From Streptomyces sp. NBC_01232 (GTDB taxonomy: Bacteria > Actinomycetota > Actinomycetes > Streptomycetales > Streptomycetaceae), in the NCBI RefSeq assembly GCF_035989885.1, contig NZ_CP108518.1:4513501-4577500 (forward strand): a stretch of DNA of 64,000 nt, given 5' to 3'. The notes beneath the pieces are model-generated. The model did not search any database, was not told where the DNA came from, and saw only the letters and a list, made by a program, of their open reading frames with translations. The translations under genes were made by a program, and so were the position numbers. Shown one piece after another: positions 10,713-19,622 of this stretch (the first letter of the stretch is position 1; each line of letters opens with the position of its first letter).

Positions 10713-10753
10713 GCCCGTGGGCGGGTTCGGCGCAGCCCGTGGGCGGGTTCGGC
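10713..10753. repeat. 19-bp direct repeat downstream of clpB
   Basis: GCCCGTGGGCGGGTTCGGC occurs at 10713-10731 and again at 10735-10753. The preceding GAGCCCGCCC (10686-10695) can pair with the GGGCGGGTTC parts, so this may be a terminator hairpin with a duplicated arm. Confidence 0.6.
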
Positions 10754-10854
10754 CCGGCCCGCGTTTCCGCCCTGCGCGGATAGGGCGTGCGGGGCTGGAC
10801 ACGGGGTGGGCGCCATGGGGGAGGATGCATGTATCCGCACGAAGGGAAATCACG

Positions 10855-11397
10855 GTGAGCATCGACCCGGCCTCGATTCCGAACTTCGGAGGGCAGCAGC
10901 CCGATCCGCAGGCCACAGGACCGGCGGGCCCCGTCGTCCCCGACCAGGATCTGGTCAAGCAGCTGCTGGAGCAGATGGAGCTCAAGTACGTCGTCGACGA
11001 CGAGGGTGACCTCGCGGCGCCGTGGGAGGAGTTCCGCACGTACTTCATGTTCCGCGGCGAGGACGAGCAGCAGGTCTTCTCGGTGCGGACCTTCTACGAC
11101 CGTCCGCACAAGATCGACGAGAAGCCGCAGCTTCTCGAGTCGATCGACGACTGGAACCGCCGCACCCTGTGGCCGAAGGTCTACAGCCACACCCACGACG
11201 ACGGCTCGGTCCGTCTGATCGGTGAGGCGCAGATGCTGGTCGGCACCGGCGTCAACCTGGAGCACTTCGTGTCCTCCACGGTCAGCTGGGTCCGCGCCTC
11301 CATCGAGTTCGACAAGTGGCTCGTCGAGCAGCTCGGCCTGGAGCAGGACGTCGACTCCGCCGACGGCGACGACAGCGACGGCGACGCCAACAACTAG
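10855..11397 (+). CDS. YbjN domain-containing protein
   Basis: A 180-residue protein from GTG 10855 preceded by GAAGGGA. After a Gly/Pro-rich N-terminus, residues about 25-165 match the YbjN/secretion-chaperone-like fold: LVKQLLEQMELKYVVDDEGD, TYFMFRGEDEQQVFSVRTFY, LLESIDDWNRRTLWPKVY and a late GVNLEHFVSSTVSW segment. YbjN proteins have a type-III-chaperone-like fold and are linked to stress phenotypes in other bacteria; the exact role is unknown. The tail is Asp-rich. Conserved single gene after clpB. Confidence 0.85.
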   Translation: MSIDPASIPNFGGQQPDPQATGPAGPVVPDQDLVKQLLEQMELKYVVDDEGDLAAPWEEFRTYFMFRGEDEQQVFSVRTFYDRPHKIDEKPQLLESIDDWNRRTLWPKVYSHTHDDGSVRLIGEAQMLVGTGVNLEHFVSSTVSWVRASIEFDKWLVEQLGLEQDVDSADGDDSDGDANN

Positions 11398-11400
11398 CCG

Positions 11401-12591
11401 TTACAGCGGCACGCGGGCCACCAGCAGCAGGTACAGCCCGTAGCCGTAACCGAGCCCGGCCACCACCGCGGTCACCATGACCGCGGTGCGGGGCCGGGCT
11501 CGTGCCATGACGGCGGCCACCGGCAGGAGCAGCGGGAAGGCCGGCAGCAGGAAGCGCAGCTTGGACTCGAAGAAGCCCGCCCCGCCGAAGGTGATCACCA
11601 GCAGGACCGCGGTGTACACGAGCAGCGGCAGCGGGGTGCGGTCCAGGACGAGCAGTACCGCCAGCAGCCCGGCCGCGGCCAGCAGGACCACCGTCACGGT
11701 GGTGGCGAGCGGCACGTGCCCGCCGGTCAGCACGCGCCGCGCGGAGCGCAGTGCCCCGGCGCCGAAGTCGAAGCGGGAGCCCCAGCCGCGCTGCACAGCG
11801 AAGTAGCCGCCGAGGGGGTCGCCGACCTGCACCCCGACGGCCAGGACGTACGCCGCCCAGCCGGCCGGTGCCAGCAGCACGGCCGGCCACACCCCGGGCG
11901 CCCGGGATCTTCGTACGACGACGGCGTGGAGGGCCATGCCCGAGACGGCGGCCGCGACGGCCAGCGCGGTGGGCCGGGTCAGCCCGGCGAGTACGGCGAG
12001 GCCGGCGGCCCACAGCCAGCGCTCGCGCAGCACGGCGTACAGCGCCCAGGCGGCGAAGGCGGCCAGCAGGGCCTCGGTGTAGGCGAGGCTCAGGACCACC
12101 GCGTGCGGCAGCGCGGCCCACAGCCCCACGAGCAGCAGCCCGGCGCGCGGGCCGTTCACCCGCTCCCCGACCCGGTAGATCCCGACGGCGGCCACGGCGG
12201 CACTGACCCAGGCGATGAGCAGTGCGGCGGGCACCGCCCCGCCGGGAAGCACCGCGGAGACCAGCCGTATCAGCAGGGGGTAGAGCGGGAAGAAGGCGAG
12301 GTCGCTCTGCACGGGCCCGGTCCCGGTGGCCGCGTCGGGCCACATCAGGGTGCGCCCGTAGCCGTGGGCGGCGATCCTGACGTACCAGTCCGAGTCCCAG
12401 GACCTCCCGAGCACCCTGAGCGGATCGCGCCCGGCCCACCAGGCCCCGAGGGCGAGCACCAGCGCCCCGCCCCCGCGCACGGCGGCGAACACCCCGAGCG
12501 CCGTCACGGCGGCCGGCGCGGCCGACCGCACGGCCCGGACCGCGCGCATCTCCAGCGGCGACGCGGACACGGCCGCTCTGCCCGTTGCCAT
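11401..12591 (-). CDS. polytopic membrane glycosyltransferase (PIG-V/GT39-like mannosyltransferase)
   Basis: A 396-residue integral membrane protein from ATG 12591 (GGAGAG about 8 nt upstream). It has about ten hydrophobic segments. The first extracytoplasmic loop contains RSWDSDWYVRIAAHGYG, the acidic motif expected of lipid-phosphosugar-dependent GT-C enzymes, followed by SDLAFFPLYPLLIR. It probably transfers mannose or another sugar from polyprenyl phosphate to an exported acceptor (protein O-mannosylation or lipoglycan). Convergent with the YbjN gene, with only three bases between the stops. Acceptor and sugar are inferred, not shown. Confidence 0.78.
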   Translation of the reverse strand: MATGRAAVSASPLEMRAVRAVRSAAPAAVTALGVFAAVRGGGALVLALGAWWAGRDPLRVLGRSWDSDWYVRIAAHGYGRTLMWPDAATGTGPVQSDLAFFPLYPLLIRLVSAVLPGGAVPAALLIAWVSAAVAAVGIYRVGERVNGPRAGLLLVGLWAALPHAVVLSLAYTEALLAAFAAWALYAVLRERWLWAAGLAVLAGLTRPTALAVAAAVSGMALHAVVVRRSRAPGVWPAVLLAPAGWAAYVLAVGVQVGDPLGGYFAVQRGWGSRFDFGAGALRSARRVLTGGHVPLATTVTVVLLAAAGLLAVLLVLDRTPLPLLVYTAVLLVITFGGAGFFESKLRFLLPAFPLLLPVAAVMARARPRTAVMVTAVVAGLGYGYGLYLLLVARVPL

Positions 12592-12770
12592 GAATCCCGA
12601 CTCTCCGGCTCGCGTTGGTCCGCTCACCCGGCGGTGAGGGCTTCGGGCACGTGCACGACGCACAGCCTCACACCGGCCTCACAACCCCGCAAGGACGCAC
12701 GGTGACGGGTGGTGGAACGCCCGGGTCCGAAGAAAGCCCCGGGGCCGGAGGAGGGCCTGATCGCAGCCCC

Positions 12771-13952
12771 CTACAGTCGGCGCAGCCGTTCGGCGGCCTC
12801 CCGCAGGACGTCCTCGCGCTTGCAGAAGGCCCAGCGGACCTGGGTGGCGCCGGCCGACTTGTCGTCGTAGAAGACCTGGTTCGGGATGGCGACGACGCCG
12901 CAGCGCTCGGGGAGGGCGCGGCAGAAGGCGAGGCCGTCCTTCTCGCCGAGGGGGGTGATGTCCGTGGTGATGAAGTAGGTGCCCTGCGGGCGGAAGACCT
13001 CGAAGCCGGCCGCCGTGAGGCCGTCGGCGAGGATGTCGCGCTTGGCCGCCAGGTCGGCGCGGAAGGTCTCGTAGTACGTGTCGGGCAGGGCGAGGGCCTC
13101 GGCGATCGCGTACTGGAACGGGCCCGAGGCGACGTAGGTGAGGAACTGCTTCGCCGAGCGGACCGCCGCGACCAGTTCCGGGGACGCGGTGACCCAGCCG
13201 ACCTTCCAGCCCGTGAACGAGAAGGTCTTGCTGGCCGACGAGATGGTGACGGTGCGCTCGCGCATGCCCGGCAGGCCCGCCAGGGGGGTGTGGACGCCCT
13301 CGAAGACCAGGTGCTCGTACACCTCGTCCGTGACGACCAGCAGGTCGCGCTCGACCGCCAGCTCGGCGATCGCGGTGAGTTCGGCCGGGGTCAGGACGGT
13401 GCCCGTCGGGTTGTGCGGGGTGTTCAGGAGCAGCAGGCGGGTGCGCGGGGTGACGGCCGCGCGCAGTTCGTCCAGGTCCAGGGCGAAGGCTCCGTCGTGC
13501 GGGCGCAGGGTGACGGGGACGCGCACCGCGCCGGCCATGGCGATGCAGGCCGCGTACGAGTCGTAGTACGGCTCCAGGGCGATGACCTCGTCGCCGGGTT
13601 CCAGGAGGGCGAGGAGGGAGGCGGCGATGGCCTCCGTTGCGCCCGCCGTGACGAGGACCTCGGTGTCGGGGTCGTGGGCGATGCCGTAGAAGCGCTGCTG
13701 GTGCGCGGCGATCGCGGTGCGCAGCTCCGGGACGCCGGGACCCGGCGGGTACTGGTTGCCGAGCCCCGTGAGGACCGCGCGGGATGCCGCCTCGGCGATC
13801 TGCGCCGGGCCGTCGGTGTCGGGGAAACCCTGGCCGAGGTTGATCGAGCCGGTGCGGCCGGCCAGCGCCGACATCTCCGCGAAGATCGTCGTGCCGAAGG
13901 CCGCCAGGCGGCGGTTCAGGAAGGGGCGGTCGCTGCTCACGGATGCGCTCAT
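12771..13952 (-). CDS. fold-type I PLP aminotransferase (DapC/kynurenine aminotransferase-like)
   Basis: From ATG 13952 (GCAGGA 8 nt upstream) 393 residues; a second ATG three codons upstream is possible. Motifs: SINLGQGFPDTDGP at the N-terminus, LNTPHNPTGT, VVTDEVYEHLVF with the PLP-binding Asp/Tyr, and ISSASKTFSFTGWKVGW with the Schiff-base lysine. Class I/II enzymes of this subgroup act on N-succinyl-L,L-diaminopimelate, kynurenine/glutamine or methionine; which one is not decidable here, though kynurenine genes lie 9 kb away. Monocistronic, transcribed away from the small membrane gene. Confidence 0.9.
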   Translation of the reverse strand: MSASVSSDRPFLNRRLAAFGTTIFAEMSALAGRTGSINLGQGFPDTDGPAQIAEAASRAVLTGLGNQYPPGPGVPELRTAIAAHQQRFYGIAHDPDTEVLVTAGATEAIAASLLALLEPGDEVIALEPYYDSYAACIAMAGAVRVPVTLRPHDGAFALDLDELRAAVTPRTRLLLLNTPHNPTGTVLTPAELTAIAELAVERDLLVVTDEVYEHLVFEGVHTPLAGLPGMRERTVTISSASKTFSFTGWKVGWVTASPELVAAVRSAKQFLTYVASGPFQYAIAEALALPDTYYETFRADLAAKRDILADGLTAAGFEVFRPQGTYFITTDITPLGEKDGLAFCRALPERCGVVAIPNQVFYDDKSAGATQVRWAFCKREDVLREAAERLRRL

Positions 13953-14089
13953 GGGCGTCATCCTGCGGGCAACCTCTGGACTTCCTCAAGTGTGCTTTGG
14001 GTCGCGCGGGCGGTGGGAATCCCCCCTTCACGCAGGACGCGGGGATCCTGCTCCCCCGGGAAGACCGGGGTGTGAGAGAGGTGGCGGAC

Positions 14090-14320
14090 ATGGGGTTCGT
14101 CTTCGTTGTGATGCTTCTCGTCGTCGCGGCCTGCGTCCTGGCCAAGGTGGTCCGGTCGTCCGCAGGGCGGGGCTCGTCCCGTCGCCGGGGCCGCCGCAGC
14201 GGCAGCTGGTGGGTGGACGGCGGCTCCTCGTCCGGCTCGGGCTGCGGTTCCTCCTCCTCGTCGTGCGGGGGATCGTCCTCCTCGTGCGGTGGCGGCGGCG
14301 GATGTGGCGGTTCCAGCTGA
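14090..14320 (+). CDS. small membrane-anchored Ser/Gly/Cys-rich protein
   Basis: A 76-residue protein from ATG 14090 with GAGAGAGG 8 nt upstream. Residues 2-20 form a single membrane helix (FVFVVMLLVVAACVLAKVV), followed by a basic stretch (RGSSRRRGRRS) and a C-terminal half made of Ser, Gly and five Cys in SxSSCGGS-like units, ending GGGGGCGGSS. The layout resembles the TIGR04222-type C-terminal tails of actinobacterial membrane proteins. The function is unknown; the cysteine-rich end could bind metal or form disulfides if exported. Confidence 0.65.
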   Translation: MGFVFVVMLLVVAACVLAKVVRSSAGRGSSRRRGRRSGSWWVDGGSSSGSGCGSSSSSCGGSSSSCGGGGGCGGSS

Positions 14321-14679
14321 CATATGACAGGCGCAGAGCCGGTGGCCGACGGCTGACACGGGGCAGCCGGCACCGCGTTGACGAGGGCGTTCGACGGTCC
14401 GACGACCTTCGGGCGCCCTCTTGTTCGCCGATGCATGACGACGCGCGGGACGCAACCTGTTGAACACGTGAACTGCGGAGCCCCCGGGGGGATGTAAACC
14501 CCGTCAAGTTGGGTAAAAACGCTGTGAGTGCCGTGCCTTTCATGATTCCCTCGGTTGAGTAGACCAGTCCTCGGACCTCCCTGGACTTCCTGTGGACCCG
14601 TGCCGGTGTCCCCCCACCCGTGCTTGCTACCGCTGGCGGGCCCCGGCCCATCTCCCTCGCGCGTTTGCGGAGCCGACTC
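14321..14679. other. 359-bp non-coding stretch
   Basis: No supported gene. It holds a C/G hairpin-like run (AGCCCCCGGGGGGA near 14479), an A-richer GTTGGGTAAAAACG segment near 14508-14521 that could be a promoter for the DUF2617 gene, and a lone TTGAGT at 14555-14560 resembling one HAIR arm without a partner. Confidence 0.5.
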
Positions 14680-15228
14680 ATGCTCACGACCCTCCAGACC
14701 TCATACACCGACACGCGTGCCGCCGATCTCGCCTGGGCCCTGGGTCGGGACCGGTTGCCCGCCCTGGCCGTACTGAACCTCGAACTTTCGGGTGCGAAAG
14801 TGGAGTTGCGCCTGCTCGGGGCCTCCCACCAGGTGCTCCTGGAGGAGGGGGAGGTGCTCTGCTCGGAGACGGTCGCCTGTATGCCCGGCAGCAGTACGCC
14901 GCTGCCGCTCGGCGTGGCCAAGCGCGTGGGCGACTGGGAGTACGAGTTCGCCGCGAGGGTCGAGACCCTGTCCCGCGGGTCCTTCGCCGGGCGGGCCCAG
15001 GAGCTGCTCGCACTGGTGGCGGACCACCCGAACGGGCTAGCGGGGACCTTTCCGGGAAGTCCGCACGCCTTCACCGCCATGCTCGCGCAGCGCTTCGAGG
15101 GCCAGGTGCGCTGGCGGACCTGGCACGCGTACCCGCAGGAGGGCCAGCTGGTGGCCACCCGGACGCGGGTGGGCGTGCGGATGGGGGCCCCCGCGACGGC
15201 GGCCCTGGAATCGCCCGCGCTGCTGTAG
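14680..15228 (+). CDS. DUF2617 family protein
   Basis: A 182-residue protein from ATG 14680 (MLTTLQTSYTDTRAADLAWA), with GGAG upstream. It matches the actinobacterial DUF2617 family that sits directly before the membrane-fused spermidine-synthase gene. Features include LELRLLG-like strands (VELRLLGASHQVLL), the SETVACMPGSSTPLPLG segment and RWRTWHAYPQEGQLVATRTR near the C-terminus. Soluble, no signal. The function is unknown; conserved neighbourhood suggests a joint role with the next gene. Confidence 0.82.
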   Translation: MLTTLQTSYTDTRAADLAWALGRDRLPALAVLNLELSGAKVELRLLGASHQVLLEEGEVLCSETVACMPGSSTPLPLGVAKRVGDWEYEFAARVETLSRGSFAGRAQELLALVADHPNGLAGTFPGSPHAFTAMLAQRFEGQVRWRTWHAYPQEGQLVATRTRVGVRMGAPATAALESPALL

Positions 15229-15343
15229 CGGGCGTCGGGGCGCGATTATCCCGCCACGGTTACGCCAACTGGCCGGATCAGTAAGCCACTTGCACCCATG
15301 TGGGTGACCGGATGCAGGTGGGCGGTGACGTACGGTTCGCTTC

Positions 15344-16987
15344 ATGATCGACCGTTCCGTCCCGCGCCGGGTACTCCCGGCTCCGGAGCCGCGGGGCGCC
15401 GCGACCGTCCCGGCCGCCCTGCCCGTAAGGCCCCGGACCGGCCGACTCCTCGTCCTGGCCACCGTATTCATCTGCGCCGCCTGCGGGCTCGTGTACGAGC
15501 TGGAGCTGCTCGCCCTCGGCACGTACCTCATCGGCGACTCCGTGACCCAGGCGTCGGTCGTGCTGTCCGTCATGGTCTTCGCCATGGGGGTCGGCTCCCT
15601 GCTCGCCAAGCGCTTCCGCCACCGGCCCGCCTTCGGCTTCGGCGCCATCGAGGCCGGGCTCGCGCTCCTCGGCGGGCTCTCGGCCATAGCGCTGTACGCG
15701 AGCTTCGCCTGGCTGGGGGAGTCCCGGCCCGCGCTCGTCGCCTTCTCCTTCGCCATCGGGGTGCTCATCGGCGCCGAGATCCCGCTGCTGATGGTCCTCA
15801 TCCAGCGCATCCGCAGACAGGACGCGGGCGGGGCCGTCGCCGACCTGTTCGCCGCCGACTACGTGGGCGCCCTGGTCGGCGGCCTCGCCTTTCCCTTCCT
15901 GCTGCTCCCCGTGCTCGGCCAGCTCACCGGCGCCATGGTCACCGGAACCGTCAATGTGATCGTCGGCGGCGGGCTGGTCCTGTGGCTGTTCCGGCGGGAC
16001 CTCAGCAGGCGCTGCCGCTGGCTGCTGATCGCCGCGAACGTGACCGTCCTGGCGGTGCTGGCCTCGGCGACCGTCCTCGCCGACGACTTCGAGCGGATCG
16101 CCCGGCGCGCCGTCTACGGCGGGGAGGTCCGGGTCGCCGTCCAGACCGGGGTGCAGGAGCTGGTCCTCACCGGCCCGCCGACCGGCTCCCCGCGCTCCCT
16201 CGACCTCTACCTGGACGGGCGGCTGAGGGTCAGCGGCTACGACGAGTACCGCTACCACGAGGCCCTGGTCCACCCCGCCATGACCGGCCCGCACGCCCGC
16301 GTCCTGGTCCTCGGCGGCGGCGACGGGCTCGCCGCCCGCGAGGTGCTCCGCTACCGGGACGTCGCCTCCGTGACCGTCGTCGAGCTCGACCCCGGAGTGG
16401 TCCGCCTCGCCCGCACCGACCCGATGCTCTCCGCGCTCAACGCCCGCGTGTACGAGGACCCGCGGCTGGCCGTCGTCACGCAGGACGCCTTCCGCTGGCT
16501 GCGGGGGCCGGCCGCCGGCGACCGCTTCGACGTGATCGTCTCCGACCTCCCCGACCCGGGCATCACCCCCAGCACGAAGCTGTACTCGCAGGAGTTCTAC
16601 GGGCTGGCCGCGCGGGCCCTGCGCCCCGGGGGCCGGATCGCCGTGCACGCCGGACCGCTGGCCACGCGCCCGCGTTCGTACTGGACCGTCGACTCCACCC
16701 TCCGCGCGGCCGGCCTGCGCACCGCCCCCTACAGCGCGGGCGGCCGCCTCACGGGTTTCGCCGCCGGACCCGACCGCACCCCCCTCGGCGAGAGCGACGC
16801 ACCACCGCAGGACTGGGGCTTCGTCCTGGCCGCCCGGGACCAGGACCCCCCGCTGCGCGTGGACCGCGACACGCCCGCGCTGCGTTCCCTGTCGACCCGC
16901 TCCCTGCAGGACGCCGCGCGCGACGCGGAACGCACCCGGGTGACCGGACTTCCGCCGTCGACCCTGCCGCACCCGCGGTATTCGTGA
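15344..16987 (+). CDS. speE: membrane-fused polyamine aminopropyltransferase (SpeE-like)
   Basis: Fusion protein of 547 residues. The N-terminal half (about 30-235) has seven or so membrane helices with the [19 protein letters not shown] signature. The C-terminal half (about 255-480) is a spermidine-synthase fold with the nucleotide motif [25 protein letters not shown], and [20 protein letters not shown]. The family transfers an aminopropyl group from decarboxylated S-adenosylmethionine; in SPDSYN of this motif DLPDP replaces the usual substrate Asp loop D(S/T)TDP, so the acceptor is uncertain. A TACGGT -10 box (15331-15336) ends 7 nt before the ATG, so the mRNA is probably leaderless. Confidence 0.85.
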   Translation: MIDRSVPRRVLPAPEPRGAATVPAALPVRPRTGRLLVLATVFICAACGLVYELELLALGTYLIGDSVTQASVVLSVMVFAMGVGSLLAKRFRHRPAFGFGAIEAGLALLGGLSAIALYASFAWLGESRPALVAFSFAIGVLIGAEIPLLMVLIQRIRRQDAGGAVADLFAADYVGALVGGLAFPFLLLPVLGQLTGAMVTGTVNVIVGGGLVLWLFRRDLSRRCRWLLIAANVTVLAVLASATVLADDFERIARRAVYGGEVRVAVQTGVQELVLTGPPTGSPRSLDLYLDGRLRVSGYDEYRYHEALVHPAMTGPHARVLVLGGGDGLAAREVLRYRDVASVTVVELDPGVVRLARTDPMLSALNARVYEDPRLAVVTQDAFRWLRGPAAGDRFDVIVSDLPDPGITPSTKLYSQEFYGLAARALRPGGRIAVHAGPLATRPRSYWTVDSTLRAAGLRTAPYSAGGRLTGFAAGPDRTPLGESDAPPQDWGFVLAARDQDPPLRVDRDTPALRSLSTRSLQDAARDAERTRVTGLPPSTLPHPRYS

Positions 16988-17020
16988 CCCGGTGCGGCTC
17001 TCGTCGGTAGGCTCGACCGC

Positions 17021-17854
17021 ATGGAGCATCAGGTGTTCGTCCCGGTACCGGCAGATGATCTCCGCGCCGTGCTGCGCGACCCCGCCCGCGTGGCCCGGTG
17101 CGTCCCGGGACTCCAGCAGGACGCCGACACCGAAACCGGGCCCCTCGCGGGCCGGCTCAAGGTCCGGGTCGGCGGGAGCACCGTGACCTACCGGGGGGCC
17201 CTGACGGTCACCGAGCGGACCCCCGGGCACTTCACCTTCGACGGCGAGGGCACGGAGGTGCGCGGCAGCGGGACCGTGAAGTTCGCCCTCGACCTGCGGC
17301 TGACGACGGTCCCGGAGGGAACCCGGCTGGACTTCACCGCCGGGGCCACCGCCGACGGGCGCGCCGCGGCCTTCCCGCCCGAGGCCGCGGCCACCGCCGT
17401 GCAGCGGCTGCTGGACCGGGCGGCCGGACAGCTGGTCCTCGGGTCCGCGCCCGACGCCGTGAGCGACCCGGTGGCCGAGGCCGAGGAAGCGGAGGGCGGC
17501 GACGGCGAGGACGGAGAGGGCCCCGGATACGTCGAGGACGATGTCACCGAGGTCACCGCCCCCCTGTTCGAGACCGAAGCGCCGCCGCCGTCCGCGGACC
17601 CCTTCCTCGCCGGCCGGTTCGAGGGCACCGACGGCGCCCCGCGCCCCCCGGCCGAGGCCGCCCACGCCCGGCGCACCATGATCGGCCGCAGCGCGGAGGA
17701 GGTGGACCACGCGCCGCCGCGCGGCCGGTACGCCCCGGTCCCCGCGCCCGCCTCCGCCACCGCCGGCGACAGCCTGCGCTGGATCGCCCCCGCCGCCGCG
17801 ATCGCGCTGGCCTCGGCGGTCGTGATCGGCAGGGCCCTGCGCCGCCGTCGCTGA
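17021..17854 (+). CDS. CoxG-like SRPBCC protein with C-terminal membrane anchor
   Basis: A 277-residue protein. Residues 1-150 form an SRPBCC/START-like domain of the carbon-monoxide-dehydrogenase subunit G type (VPADDLRAVLRDPARVARCVPGLQ, LKVRVGGSTVTYRGALTVTE, TVKFALDLRL). A long acidic and proline-rich linker follows, then one membrane helix (IAPAAAIALASAVVIGRAL) and a basic end, a tail-anchored layout. CoxG-type proteins bind hydrophobic ligands such as menaquinone and help anchor the oxidase. No cox genes lie nearby. A TAGGCT box (17008-17013) 7 nt before ATG indicates a leaderless mRNA. Confidence 0.78.
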   Translation: MEHQVFVPVPADDLRAVLRDPARVARCVPGLQQDADTETGPLAGRLKVRVGGSTVTYRGALTVTERTPGHFTFDGEGTEVRGSGTVKFALDLRLTTVPEGTRLDFTAGATADGRAAAFPPEAAATAVQRLLDRAAGQLVLGSAPDAVSDPVAEAEEAEGGDGEDGEGPGYVEDDVTEVTAPLFETEAPPPSADPFLAGRFEGTDGAPRPPAEAAHARRTMIGRSAEEVDHAPPRGRYAPVPAPASATAGDSLRWIAPAAAIALASAVVIGRALRRRR

Positions 17855-17886
17855 CCTGCGGCCCGGCCCGCATTAGGGTCGACCGC

Positions 17887-18675
17887 ATGAGTACGCAACT
17901 GAGCGCCGGCGGCGCCGAGGTGACGGTCGACCAGGAGAACGGCTGCCGGATCAGCAGCCTGCGCATCGACGGGACGGAACTGCTGCGCCAGGGGCCGAGG
18001 TTCGGGGCCTTTCCGATGGTCCCGTGGTGCGGCCGGATCGAGAACGGGCAGTTCCGCGACGGCGCGACCGTGCATCAGATGCCGCTCAACCACCCGCCGC
18101 ACGCGCTCCACGGCTTCGGCCGCGACTCGCCGTGGCGCCCGGCCGGCGCCACCGCCACCGAGGCCGCCTTCACCTACGACCTCGCCGACCCGTGGCCGTA
18201 CCCCGGCCGGGTGACCCAGGTCGTCACGCTCGCCCCGGACTCGCTGAGCCTCACCATGGGCGTCGAGACGTACGGCGACTCCTTCCCGGCGCAGGTCGGC
18301 TGGCACCCCTGGTTCCTGCGCAACCTCGGGGCCGGCGGCCCGGACGTGGAGGTCGCCTTCGAGCCCGACTGGCAGGAGGAGCGCGGCGCCGACCACTTGC
18401 CCACCGGCAACCGCATCGACCCGAAGCCCGGCCCCTGGGACGACTGCTTCGGCATGCCGCACGGCGTCGACGTCACCCTCACGTGGCCCGGCGCCCTCGA
18501 AGTGCGGGTCACCAGCCGGGCCGAATGGGTCGTCGTCTACGACGAGGAGTCCGAGGCCGTCTGCGTGGAGCCGCAGTCGGGCCCGCCGAACGGGCTGAAC
18601 ACCCTCCCGCGCCTGGTCACCCCGGTGGATCCGCTGGAGGTCTCCACGACCTGGACATGGCGTCGGCTCGGCTAG
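17887..18675 (+). CDS. aldose 1-epimerase (mutarotase family)
   Basis: A galactose-mutarotase fold protein, 262 residues. It shows NGCRISSLRIDGTELL, the substrate pocket segment MVPWCGRIENGQF, the catalytic-histidine region NHPPHALHGFGR, and a second histidine in QVGWHPWFLR, with the late acidic residue in AVCVEPQSGPPNGLN. It should interconvert alpha and beta anomers of hexoses. TAGGGT at 17874-17879 lies 7 nt before ATG (leaderless). It precedes pyrE by 41 bp but pyrE has its own -10 box. Confidence 0.86.
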   Translation: MSTQLSAGGAEVTVDQENGCRISSLRIDGTELLRQGPRFGAFPMVPWCGRIENGQFRDGATVHQMPLNHPPHALHGFGRDSPWRPAGATATEAAFTYDLADPWPYPGRVTQVVTLAPDSLSLTMGVETYGDSFPAQVGWHPWFLRNLGAGGPDVEVAFEPDWQEERGADHLPTGNRIDPKPGPWDDCFGMPHGVDVTLTWPGALEVRVTSRAEWVVVYDEESEAVCVEPQSGPPNGLNTLPRLVTPVDPLEVSTTWTWRRLG

Positions 18676-18716
18676 GCCGCCCAGGCGGTCCCGTCGGCCC
18701 CTTTAAGCTCAGAGGC

Positions 18717-19280
18717 ATGAGTGACGTCAACGAAGCAACGCCGTCAGGCACCCGCGATGCCCTTCTGCAGCAGATCAAGGACAAGGCCGTCGTGCACGGC
18801 AAGGTGATCCTCTCCTCGGGGCGCGAGGCCGACTACTACATCGACCTCCGCCGGGTCACCCTCGACGGCGCGGCGGCCCCGCTGGTCGGCCAGGTCATGC
18901 TGGACCTCACCGCCGACCTCGAGTTCGACTGCGTCGGCGGCCTGACCCTGGGCGCCGACCCGGTCGCGACCTCGATGCTGCACGCCTCCGCCGCGCGCGG
19001 TCAGCGTCTGGACGCCTTCGTCGTCCGCAAGGCGCAGAAGGCCCACGGCATGCAGCGCCGTATCGAGGGCACCGATGTGAAGGGCAAGCGCTGCCTGGTG
19101 GTCGAGGACACCTCGACCACCGGCGGATCCCCGCTGACCGCCGTCGAGGCGGTCCGTGAGGCCGGTGGCGAGGTCGTCGCCGTCGCCACGATCGTCGACC
19201 GCGGTGCGGCCGAGGCGATCGCCGAGGCCGGTCTCCCGTACCTCACCGGCTACCTCCTCGGGGACCTCGGCCTGTCCTAG
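18717..19280 (+). CDS. pyrE: orotate phosphoribosyltransferase
   Basis: PyrE, 187 residues. It has SSGREADYYIDLRRVTLDG for orotate binding, LGADPVATSML, the flexible-loop VRKAQKAHGMQRRIEG and the PRPP motif VVEDTSTTGGSP. It converts orotate and PRPP to OMP in pyrimidine synthesis. A TAAGCT -10 box (18704-18709) is 7 nt before the ATG, so translation is probably leaderless. It stands apart from the main pyrimidine operon, as in Streptomyces. Confidence 0.96.
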   Translation: MSDVNEATPSGTRDALLQQIKDKAVVHGKVILSSGREADYYIDLRRVTLDGAAAPLVGQVMLDLTADLEFDCVGGLTLGADPVATSMLHASAARGQRLDAFVVRKAQKAHGMQRRIEGTDVKGKRCLVVEDTSTTGGSPLTAVEAVREAGGEVVAVATIVDRGAAEAIAEAGLPYLTGYLLGDLGLS

Positions 19281-19622
19281 GCCCTGTCGCCGCCCGGTCC
19301 TGGCACGGTCCCGGCCCGCCGCGGCCCCGCCCCGGTGGCGCCGCGGGCCCGATCCGGTGCGGCCGCGGCCCGTATCCGGCCCGGTCCGGCCATCGCGAGA
19401 ACGGGTGACCCAGGTTCCCGACATCCGCCCGGACCGGTCTGACCTGCTGAAACCCGCGAGCCCGGGGTGTTTCACGTGAAACATCCCGGGCCGTTCGCCC
19501 ACCACGTGAGACCGGCAGGCTGGACCCTCGCGCTGAGTCTGGAAAGATAGGCGCGACGATGACGTCGCCCCCAGGTCAGGGCCCGCAATAAGCACACTCC
19601 CGCACATCCAAGGAGCCGGCAG
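19281..19622. other. 342-bp intergenic region between pyrE and fba
   Basis: Apart from the parS site (19468-19483) it contains a very G/C-rich block (19290-19380) with several short hairpins that may end pyrE transcription, and the fba promoter/leader with ribosome site AAGGAG just before 19623. Confidence 0.6.
19468..19483. promoter_or_regulatory. parS centromere site (ParB binding)
   Basis: TGTTTCACGTGAAACA is a perfect 16-bp match to the bacterial parS consensus and a perfect palindrome. It is embedded in a C/G inverted context (CCCGGGG ... TCCCGGG). ParB binds such sites and spreads to organise origin-proximal DNA; Streptomyces carries many of them around oriC, so this marks the chromosome region rather than the neighbouring genes. 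Confidence 0.96.

Noticed and set aside
7908..11048. 1046-codon frame antisense to clpB
   Set aside because: Mirror of clpB codon structure; it crosses the clpB promoter and has no domain.
14554..14580. Fourth HAIR site
   Set aside because: Only one arm (GTTGAGT) is present; no ACTCAAC-like partner at the right distance.
15278..17710. 810-codon frame antisense to the speE-like and CoxG-like genes
   Set aside because: Gly/Glu/Arg-rich shadow; spans two real genes and their promoters.
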